Shown piece after piece: positions 54,393-64,000 of a DNA stretch of 64,000 bases (the stretch's first letter is position 1; every line of letters starts with the position of its first letter). Location of the stretch: positions 1,084,001 to 1,148,000 of the forward strand of contig JAHQIY010000019.1 of NCBI GenBank assembly GCA_019054805.1, in the 5' to 3' direction. The notes below the pieces were generated by a model, which had not been told where the DNA came from, ran no database searches, and saw nothing but the letters and a program-made list of their open reading frames with translations. The position numbers and the translations under genes were made by a program. The DNA comes from Brachionus manjavacas (lineage: Eukaryota; Rotifera; Eurotatoria; Ploima; Brachionidae).

Positions 54393-56549
54393 TTGAGCAC
54401 TTAATTTGAATTAATTCATTTAAACCTTTTATTTCAGTTAGTTAAACACAACTCGACTAAAAATATAACAAAATTAAAGATTTTTTTTTATTAGATATTT
54501 TTAAAACAAAAGTTTGTACAAGTTTAAAAAAAATTATTAAATAAAAAATCTATTTTATCAAAATTGACTTTATTTTTTTAATTAAAAAATTAAAATTAAA
54601 ATTACTCAATAAATTATAGTTTTGATTTATTTTATTTTATTTGAAATAGAGTTCGGCAAAGCCATGGCCGGTTGGAATGGAGACTTAGTCCTTCCTTTCA
54701 GACACATGAAAAATGTTTTTGAAAAAAAAAAACTTAATTTGGACCAAAATATTAAATTAAATTTAAGTCATGATTCTTGAAATCTAATTTTATTTATTTT
54801 TTATTTAAAAAATAATTTAGGGGGTGACCCCAGGGAACGTCCGAATGGTTCAAGAATTGGAATCTAATCTTACCAATGTTAAAAGCAATCATGGGAAAAA
54901 CATTTGGATATGTTGACATGAGATTAATTAATAGCGTTGTTATTAATAGATCAATGTTTATTTATGCTTTCAATTTTTGATAAAGCTATTTAATTTTTAA
55001 ATTTTCTGTAAAAAATTCAAAATTTTAAAAAAGTTTAATTTTTTTAAAACAATCTAGTTGATTTTTTTTTGTACAAATACAATGAATTCTTTTCTCTTTT
55101 TTTTATTTTTCGATTGTTTAAAACAGCAATCATAGCCATTTGAAGACAATCTTCTGGTTTGGTCAATATTTTATTTAATTTACAGAAAACGCATCTTAGG
55201 CGGAAGAAAAAAATTATTAAAGAAAATATTTGTCATCATTTTTTTTAATTTTCAGCTTTAAAAGTTGTTAATTTTATTTAAAAAAAAAAATATAATCTTA
55301 TTTTTTAATCTTTAATATTTCCAATTTTTATCAAAAAATTAAAAAATGAATTTCTGTGACCATTTAATCAGTGGTCGATTTGCAAACATTGTAACTCAAT
55401 TAATTTTCTTATTTAAAATTGTGTCTCATCAAAATAAATAAGCTGTGCAAATTATCGAACAGTTGAACAAACAATTTAAAAGGAGTAACAAACCTGCAAA
55501 ATATTATTTATCATTATTATTCGATATTTATGGGTGAAGCTTAAATAGATTAAATAAATTTTGATAGATATTGGTTATAGATTGATTTTAATTTTGTAAA
55601 CTAAAGTTTTTGCTGATTTGGAAAGTAATGGCTAAGCTGTTACTTCAATTTACCATTCTTATAAAATTATTACTTTGAATCTTTAACGCCCAAGAATCTG
55701 CATTTAATTGTTTAAATAAAAACAAAAATGAATTTGGCAAATGGAACAAACTACACGGATATTTAAAAGTTATCAATTCAAAACAAATCTTCAAAATTAA
55801 TCAAATCCAAAAGATCAACAGTTTTAAGCGGGGATATAATTCTATTTATGTGACTTAGATCTCGGAACATAATCAGTCCCATATCCAAAAAGTGGACGAC
55901 ATTTGAAAAAATTTTTCGCTTAAGAAAGAAGTAAAAAATTTTTGCTTTATTTTTATTATCAAAATTGCTCAACTAGAAGTTGAAAAGGAGAATATAAATA
56001 ACTATTACAAAATGCCCCATGTCATCTTTTAAATATTATTCTAATAATAATAAAAATTCCATTCATAAAAATATTCATTATTTGACAACTGTTTTAAATT
56101 ACATTAATTCTGTACCAAGAAGTTAAAATCCATAATTCAAAGCACTTGCAGAAATAACTTAAAGTATAAAACTCAATTTTATTCTCTGCAAAGCTACCAA
56201 ACTCTGATTAAAATTTCTTTAGCAGTGTAAATACAAATTTTAAATTCTGAAAAGAATTATTTTTTTAAATAATTTTAAATATTTTTAAATTAACTTGTTT
56301 TCATTTGTATGCTTGTGATGCAAAGGTTGTCTGTGGAGTAAAAGCTTCTTATGGTACTTTTAATTCTTGATTCTACATGATTATCATTAATGTTTTTGGA
56401 GTTGATCATTAAACCAAGAAATTTTATTTAAAAAAAAATAAATAACTTGACTCTTTTTTATTAAAGATTTGTATAAATTGAGCAAATAATTAAAAGAAAA
56501 TTTTCTGACAGTTTTATTTCAATTCGATAGCCTTATTTAAACAAGTGAC
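54393..56549. other. Spacer between A2 and E2, with R2 and R1 fragments
   Basis: 54645-54712 (GGTTGGAATGGAGACTTAGT, CCTTCCTTTCAGACA) is repeat R2, and 54780-54860 (AAAAAATAATTTAGG, CCAGGGAACGTCCGAATGG) a partial R1, so R1 and R2 may be parts of one element. The rest is AT-rich without genes. It cannot be aligned with the matching spacer of the first array copy. Confidence 0.5.
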
Positions 56550-57730
56550 AAGATTTTTATCTATATTTTATTATTTCTCCTAAATACAATAAAAATTTAT
56601 TTCTAAAAAATAAAAAGTTAATTATAATTAGAATGTGACAAATTTTATGAGCTTCAGATGGAACAATTTTATCAGTCAGCCTTATCTAGATTTAAAACTA
56701 AAATAGGCAAAACAGTAATCGCACGTGTTGACCCCTTCGATTTGTTCAATACTTGGACATATGTCAAACTATTGATTTATTGATTGGAGAAATTTAAAAT
56801 TTTTATTTTGTCAAATGGAATTATTTTATTATTATTTAGGTTGTCAAACACCACCTTTTAATCAAAAATAATTAAAAAATTTCCATTTTCTTTTTAGATT
56901 AAAATCTAGCCACGCGTAGTATAAATAGAGGAACAAATTTTTGACAAAAGCTGTCGAAAGTTAATGACTGTTTGAGTTGATGGAATATTCAGCAAACAAC
57001 AGTTGAACCATTGCGACCAAATGAAGAAGAGTGTAAATAAATCAATGATCATCAATGTGCGTGTTTTCTAGTCAACAAATGTACAAAGATGGTTATGGTA
57101 CCTAATTTGAAAAATATGCACAGTACTGTAATCAAATACAATAATGATTATTAAAATAATATGTTTTTTTTGTTTTTTTGGAAAAAATAGTCACTTGTGA
57201 GAATGAAAAATTTGATGTAAAATTAATTTTTATTGAACATTTTTTTTGTTGCTAAATTTAAAAAGAAAAGCGTGCAATCTAGTCATTTATTGTAAAGCTT
57301 GTTCATTTTTTGTCTAGTAAAATAAAAATTATTAAGAAAATTTTATTATTTTTTTTTTAAATTATATTTTTTGGATTATTTTTACTTAAAAAGTCAAAAA
57401 TTAGAGTCTGAAAAATTGAAAAATAAATAAAATTCAATTTGCCAAGAAACTCATTAATTCTGTAGACTAAAAATTTTTTTTCATGTTTTAGAAATTTAAA
57501 TTAAATAAGAAGATATATTTTCCAATTATCACGATAATCAAAAGATTTTAAATATTACTCATTTTTGCATCCTGTTCGTATAAAATTACTGATGTTTTAA
57601 AATAAAATATCTTTGATTTTTTATTGTATTCCAACAGAAATCAATTCAGATTATCAGATTTTATTGTCTACTTATTTAAATTGATGAATAATTTCTTCAT
57701 TTCAAAAAAAATAGAATAAAAAATTTTTTA
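56550..57730 (-). repeat. Block E, copy 2 (inverted)
   Basis: Reverse complement of 44990-46166 across its full length, in the position where a direct copy would be expected. The TATA motif TATAAATAG is at 56920-56928, here on the plus strand. Confidence 0.88.
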
Positions 57731-58032
57731 TTCCTGACAGGCTGGCTGAAAAGAAGGCACTAACTCTTTTAAAAAAAAAATCCAAAATGTATTTGAAAAT
57801 AAAAAAAAAGTAAAATTGAGAAATGACTAATAAAAGATAAAATTGTTCAAGTCTTTTTTGATTAATTCTTAAAAATGTAATTTCTATAATATTTTTTAAT
57901 CAAAAATTTTGCATCGCAATACTTTTTCCCATTTAAATATACTTGTTGCAGACCGAAAAAAATAAGAAAATGATTAAAAGTAAAGTGCTTCTGGTTACTT
58001 AACATTTTTGAAGAGGCATTCTTTTGCTTCAA

Positions 58033-59135
58033 GATATGACATATGTTTGGAAGGAAAGTGACACTGGTGATACAAAATGTTCTCTTCTCACAACAAATTT
58101 GTTTCGCTTGCATTCATTCCAAGACAACGAGTATAATTAACTCGAATTGCGTTTCTCCAAATCTAGTTTAATGCTTGGTTGACTCTAATCATTTAATTAT
58201 TAAATCAGCAAAGGGAATCCTTGTCTTTAGTCTGATACTTAACAGAATAGTGAACAAATATTGTCATGTTTGAAAAGATGTTTAAATTTTATAATGACAG
58301 TTTTTTAAATTTGATCCCACATCAAAATAAAAGCGGAGTAATTAAGCAAGTTGAATTGATGGTCACATAAAAGAAGAAAAAAGAGCACTACATGCTGTCA
58401 ATGTAGTTTAGATGTCGCGTGTTAGACATCACTGTTGCCAAAGGCTATTTTTATTTTTTGGCTTAATTTAGTCGAAAAAAAAAAAGAAAGAAAAAGCACC
58501 GATTTGACTTATCAACATGACTTAATTAATATTTCATGCTTTATTAAATTATTAATCATTTTGTCAAATAAGGATTTTGAACGCAAGCAGTCATAGTGCG
58601 CTTAATAGAGCCGACCATCGGTACTTGTTTTTACTTTGGATTTTGATCAAAGCTTTTTGATTCTTATGGGTCTGATCTCAAATGAAAATAAGTCCACTTG
58701 GCTTATTCAACTCTTTTAAAGCATATTTATCAAAAGACTTATGCCTTGTTTAAAAAATTAAATACAAGAATTAGTTCATGAAATATTGAGTTTTTATAAA
58801 CATTCTTAAAATAATTTGTAAAAAAATTTCAATTTATATCCTTCTTTTTTTTTCTTAATCCAAAAGATTAAAAAATATAAAAAAAATTATTTTAAAGCCT
58901 ATTTATTTTAAAAATTAAATACAAGAATTAATTAATGAAGAATAAAATTTTTTTAACTCGAGATATTTTTCAAAAAATATATAAAAAAAATAATTTAATT
59001 CAATTTTTAAGAAATTTTTACAAAAATCAATTTTAATTATTAATCAAAAAATATAGATAAATAAATGAAATTTTTCCTTTATTTGCTTTCAAGTCATCTA
59101 AATAGCATCCTGGTTAAAAATTAAATACTAGATTA
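58033..59135 (+). repeat. Block F, copy 2
   Basis: Direct copy of 46678-47830, including both stem-loops at about 58388-58433. Begins at GATATGACATATGTTTGGAA exactly as in copy 1. Confidence 0.88.
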
Positions 59136-60222
59136 AATGAATAAAATAACACGAATTTATTCATAATATGAATCAATTAATAAAAAATTGAATTTTGTTG
59201 AATATTCTGTAAAATTTTATTATTTTTTACATTTATTAAAGTTTTCTATAAATAATTAAAAAAATTCATTTAACGTTATTATATGTATTTTTTAGAATTT
59301 TTATTAATTTAAAAAAAAATTAAAAAAGTATTTTGCATTTTAAATTATTGATTTTTAGATTATTATAAATTATTAGGCGGGTTTAATAAAAACAAGGACC
59401 TTTATAAAATTCTTTTAACTTTATATCTATCAATTTTTTTGTTGCTTTTGACAAAAAAAGATTATTTTTAATTATTACAAATTCGATTATAATTTGAATA
59501 TTTAAGAATTAATTATTTTTTATTTTTTAATTTAATTTTTTAATTAATTTTTTATTTCAATTTATTAATATTTTTCTGCTTTTACTAAAAATTAATTAAA
59601 AAATAAATAAAAAGTTAACAACTATTTTGTCCTTTTAGTCACCTTTTTTACGTTATTTTAATAAAGCGGATTAATGAAAAACGATTGTCCGTGTACTTTG
59701 TTGTACTCAGGAGCTTTTAAGTGGATGCTAATTAAGATAAACATTATAACTAAGGAGCATATTTTTTTTACTATTCATTATTTAAAAATTTAGTTTGTGA
59801 ACATTCCGAATCTAATCCGAACGGCTTTGGGTATCTTCACTTTTCCTCTTGGCAATGCTGTTTGTAATTTTTTCGAATCAATGTCTTAATGTGTTCTAGT
59901 TTCAGGGTTTTTTGTTTTGAAATGACTTATTGATCTAGTGTTTTGATTGTGGTAAAGATCATTATAAAAACCACGAAAGCACATTCAACCTGAAGGTCCT
60001 ATTTTAAAAAAGAAAAGAGAATTTTAAATGTTGTATCTTTATTTTTGTGTCGAAATTTTTAGTCGAAATTTTTAGTCGAAATTTTGGCAAGGGGACTGGA
60101 AAGAAAGCGTTATGTCGTCCTAGTTGGTGCCGGGTTTTCCCAAATTTTTTTTGAAAATAATTAGTCTCTGTTGAATTTCCTATTTTGTTTATTATTTGGT
60201 GCTTGCTTGGAATTGAATTCAT
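59136..60222. other. Extra spacer between F2 and C3
   Basis: About 1.1 kb where copy 1 has only about 120 bases. 59690-59770 (GTACTCAGGAGCTTTTAAGT, GGATGCTAATTAAGAT) is a strongly diverged fragment resembling the start of block C. AGTCGAAATTTT recurs three times at 60048-60085. No gene. Confidence 0.5.
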
Positions 60223-61263
60223 GAAAAATTGTCTAAGAAATAAACTAAATGACAAAAAAGTTGCTTTTAAAATTTTCTGCTATTTTTTTTAGATTTAACA
60301 TTATAACATTTCAAAAAATTATTTTTAAACAATTGAGAAAGGATAGTAATTTGTTTATTTTGATAAAACATAATTTTTTTTTAATTTCATTGATTTATTT
60401 TGATAAATTTTTAATTATATTTAGTAAAGTAGTTTTTGTTTTTGATAATATAGATAATTTTATTTTTGTTAATAAAAAGAATTATTTTTAGTTAGTTTTA
60501 CTAAAAAAAATTTCAATTAAAAATTTATGAAATCTTAGGGTAAAAGTATATTTTTAATTAAAACGGATAAATTGGAAAAATGTTCGGGATACTTTTAGTA
60601 CTCAAGAGCACTTAAATGTCCATGCTAATTAAGACATGCGTCTTAAGCTAATGAGCCCAAATTGTCACTATGAAAAATACAAAGTTTATGGTTATTGATT
60701 AAATATTTTGCCGATTGTTTCAAGAGGCTATTTGAGTTTAATCTGTCTTGAACCGAAATGTTCAAATGATTTATTTTGCCGGTACATAGCATGTGCTGAA
60801 AACAGTTTATTTTCACAAAGTTTTAGTTTTTGGATGAGTATTTTGCTTTGGGCGACGAATGTTGTTTTGGAATGAAATATTGATTAATTTTTTTTCCTAC
60901 TTTTTTTATGGAATTTTCAACAGACTTTTTTTTTTGAAATAAAGCGGAAATTTTTATTTAGTTTTAATGATTATGGATCATGTATTTATTGACAGTGACT
61001 TATTTTATGCTGATTTCCTGATTATTACAGAATTTGCATGATAAACAATCAAATTTAAAAGCTTAAAGAATCAATTATTCTAGACTCTTAAATACAAACA
61101 TTGATACAAATCATGCAATGAGCAAATCAATCGTGAGATTGTATCAATATTTAATCTAAACATTTAAATGCTCTATTGACTCTTTAATTTTTTATTTAAT
61201 CATGTCATGTCCATAATTGTAAACTTAATAAACCTTAAATAATTAGACATCGAAAAGCGTTAA
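60223..61263 (+). repeat. Block C, copy 3
   Basis: 1,041 bases nearly identical to C2. Hairpin TTAAGAC-ATGC-GTCTTAA at 60629-60646. Confidence 0.9.
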
Positions 61264-62003
61264 GTAGTTTACGACTATTAATTTTTAGAATGAATATTTT
61301 TATTTAACATATTAATTGAAAAAAATTAAGCAAAAAATTAGAAGTCAACAAAATCTGATGGTAACCTCGTCCATAGGCTTATCAAACTATTGGTAAGAAT
61401 TCAGGTCTACGTGTACTGGACTGTAACTTTTTTGGTTAACTAAACCATTTTACAAATAGCATTTATCAATGTTTATTGCAAAATAAGCTCGCCTCTCACA
61501 ATTCTTTCATCAACTGACGTCTAATCGAAGTCTTCTAATAGTTCCAAAAACCAACGACATCTACAAACTGTGGAATGTTTGAATCGAATGATGCTTGAAT
61601 GAATTCTTTACCATTGCCAATATTTATATATTTGATTTACATTGCTGTCTTGTATCTCGATTTTCCCATTTAAAATCATCAGGTATAAACAACTTCTGCT
61701 GTGAAGCTGCTAACCAAGTTTATAACAAAGCAAAGTTTATTGTGCGGCATTTACACCACATGAGTACTTCCTCTTAATATTTACTTTAAATTTTTTTTTA
61801 AATTAAATAAAAATTTCGAAACATCGAGCTTTTTCAATTCCACTTCAACAGCAGATTTTTGTAATTCAAACACAAAAAATTATAAAGAAGTGTGGAAATC
61901 TTTATTCTTTTTAAAAGTTTAAAAAAAATTTCAGCAGAATAAAAAAGAAGATTTTATGGATAAAAATATAATAGAATAGGATTTTAAAATTATTCCTATT
62001 TTT
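61264..62003. other. Spacer between C3 and A3, with repeat D copy 3
   Basis: 61770-61880 is repeat D (GAAACATCGAGCTTTTTCAA, TTGTAATTCAAACACAAAAA). The spacer is about 740 bases, against 4.4 kb between C2 and A2. No coding frame supported. Confidence 0.5.
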
Positions 62004-62749
62004 TAATTAAACAAACAATTAAAAGTATCAAATTAGGAAAATTTTCTGCTCCATTTAAATTCAATGGTCATTCGATATTTACTTAATTTTAATAAAACAC
62101 TGGCAGAAGTCTCTATTCAAATTACCCATTTGTATTCTTGTTGATTAAGAGCAAGAAATTGATAATGGAACCGTATGCTGCTAGTGCTAATACAAATCAA
62201 GATGACTCATTCATTTGTTGGAGATTGACCTCATTTGACAAACAAAAAACAACGAGAATTGAGCATATGCTCTTTTTTGTCACTGAATGCTGATAATCAC
62301 TGATCGATCGATTATTGATTCCACAGAGAGACACAAAGAGGAATTGAAACAGTCAGAGAGAGGGACAGAGACAGAGACAGAGAGAGAGAGTGTGCGTGTG
62401 TTGATGTGCAAATATCAAATTGAGGTTAGCCATAGCCTAGTGAGTTTGTGGTCACATGTTTCACTTATTTGAATTGCATGTTGTTCTTGTACTTGATGCC
62501 GACAATTGCTTTAATTACAATTCATTTAATTTTTAGAAATGAGAAGAAATTAAATTATCTTTTAATTAAACACAAGCGCTGTTTGTGCGCGTGAACATTC
62601 AAAGATGCCGATTCTGATAGCAAAACCTTTCAATTTCAAATTTTAGTAAAATAACAGTTAAACAGCTATGAACTAAACTCTTTCTTCCAAATCAAATGAT
62701 TTCACTTTTTATTTTTAAATTGTCTCTATTCATCTAGATCACTGGGTTT
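62004..62749 (+). repeat. Block A, copy 3 (truncated)
   Basis: First 746 bases of block A, closest to A2 (same GA-run length). Identity stops abruptly after ATCACTGGGTTT. Confidence 0.9.
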
Positions 62750-64000
62750 TATTTGTCAAAAATAATAATAAAAATCTTCTCTAATCATCAATATTCTCTT
62801 AAACAATCAAATATAAAGTTTGATCATTTGATTCAATAATTTCCTTCAGTACAAAAATCTAACAGTATATTTTTTTTTGCTCAGGATATTTTTCCTTTCA
62901 GTATATTTTTGTCAAATACCGATCATTTTTGCCTAGCTAATTAATCTAACATCACTTTTAATATTTTTTTAGTTATCTCATTTTAAGAATATCCAAGACG
63001 AACTATTAAATTTTTTTAATTAATATATCAAATTTTTATCTGTTTCTTAATCAGAGTATTCACGACGATAGAGAACAAAATTTATTTCTTTAGTTAGCTC
63101 TTCTGAATCTCCTTTTTTGACTAAATGTGTTACAACAATATAATGACTGTTTAAAAAAAATTAATTATTTATCTTACTAATTTTATAAATTTTCCAAAAG
63201 ATCTTTCAGCTTACGATCTTCTATAATGTGACTGAAAGAATTGGCTAGGTACCCTTAAGCCTTAACTTTTATTCTAATCATAAATAAAATAATTATGTAA
63301 AGTCTCAAGTTTGGAATTCAGGGATTTAAAAATACTTTGACAAGTCATAGCTCTAATCCAAATTAAAGTTTAATTGATTGTATCATTGAACATTTGGTCC
63401 ATTAGTTGCTTATCACTGTTTACTCAAGAGTACTTGAACCAAGCTTCTGGCTGACTTTTTTGTCCAAATTAATACTGATAGTAGTACTTGATAGTGTTTG
63501 CTTTTCAATAACTGACCACTCAAACTAAAACAATAAAATTTGCATGCATCCTTCGAAAACTTTTGTTCTAGCAATTTCATCCACTCAAGCCTTATTACAT
63601 CCGTTCATCTCGAATTGACCCTTATCAAACTAATCATAGCACTTAAATTTTTTCACAAAATTATTTTTTCATTTGAAATTGACAGACGTCTCTTATCTTC
63701 AATTAGAAACAACTAATTAAATTAAATAAATTTTTTTAAATGAATTTTTTCTTGAAAACCTGATCTATTTATTTTGCGGACCTGTTAGGATCTGATAGTT
63801 CGCGGTTATAACACAAAATAATAAATAATAAATTTATTAATAAATGGCCACTTCTTGCCTAGACAAATAATAAAGAAAATAACAAATAGGAAAAGGAAAT
63901 GAAGACAAATTATAAATAATTGTCAACCCAAATCCAAAATGACTAATATTATACACAGTGCTAAATTCTAGCGACTCGCTAAACGCATGAGATCATAGTA
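62750..64000. other. AT-rich DNA with diverged end of block A
   Basis: 63380-63520 (TTGCTTATCACTGTTTACTC, AAGAGTACTTGAACCAAGCT) is a diverged copy of the end of block A, about 630 bases after A3 breaks off. Near 63835-63890 a TGGCC...TTGCC hairpin-like motif beside AATAAT runs resembles 41600-41640 and may be a LINE tail. No gene. Confidence 0.5.

Noticed and set aside
1-64000. CRISPR arrays, bacterial operons, rRNA genes, telomere repeats or a known rotifer-type spliced leader
   Set aside because: No regularly spaced short repeats, rRNA cores or telomere arrays were seen, and no spliced-leader-like sequence with donor and Sm site was found by eye.

Overview
The window is nuclear DNA of an animal, very AT-rich (roughly three quarters A+T by eye). 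Its genes have animal-type architecture and mostly tiny introns (45-60 nt) with ordinary GT...AG ends, alongside a few introns over 1 kb. Recognisable metazoan orthologues are PICK1, MCU, the PPR-containing N-terminus of POLRMT, GPKOW and ATP synthase subunit f. A small compact invertebrate fits best, and the base composition and intron sizes resemble a monogonont rotifer, but that assignment is inference. There are no bacterial operons, CRISPR arrays or prophage genes.

Left part (1-36.3 kb) holds the genes. On the minus strand lies the 5' part of POLRMT (535-2024, running off the left edge). PICK1 follows on the plus strand (5322-6696), then MCU (9140-10165, minus). Next come GPKOW (17085-17927), an intron-containing tRNA-Tyr (18071-18156) and a Ly6-type GPI-anchor-like protein (18214-18766), all minus. 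On the plus strand are a PTB-domain adaptor (21947-23417) and a 14-exon ankyrin/discoidin/SAM protein (24904-30793). ATP synthase subunit f (35897-36283, minus) carries an in-frame 48-nt intron. I rebuilt splice sites by hand; reading frames close exactly for all of these genes. Three of the named genes serve mitochondria (POLRMT, MCU, ATP5MF), but nothing shows they are co-regulated.

Between the genes are remains of several non-LTR retrotransposon (LINE) families: C-terminal reverse-transcriptase tails at 8.4-9.0, 10.9-11.8, 31.9-32.5, 39.9-40.8 and 50.0-50.6 kb, a long uninterrupted RT ORF at 14.2-15.5 kb, and a decayed body with CCHC knuckle, endonuclease and RT at 32.7-35.4 kb. Several 3' tails share one design: a short stem-loop followed by an A/T-rich simple repeat. 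One 0.73-kb element with inverted ends (13332-14058) and a small MITE family (28758-29057 and 49829-49930) are also visible.

Right part (36.3-64 kb) has no convincing host protein gene. It is built from four non-coding blocks, called here A, E, F and C, each about 1 kb. They occur once as A1-E1-F1-C2 (42.1-49.0 kb) and again as A2-E2-F2-C3 (53.4-61.3 kb), with E inverted in place in the second copy. A third partial A (62.0-62.7 kb) follows, and an older, interrupted C lies at 36.6-38.3 kb. Copies of A and C look nearly identical over about 1 kb, so the duplication is recent. Block C keeps a stem-loop in all three copies, F keeps two neighbouring stem-loops, and E contains a canonical TATA motif. 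This duplicated non-coding array is the most unusual structure in the window.
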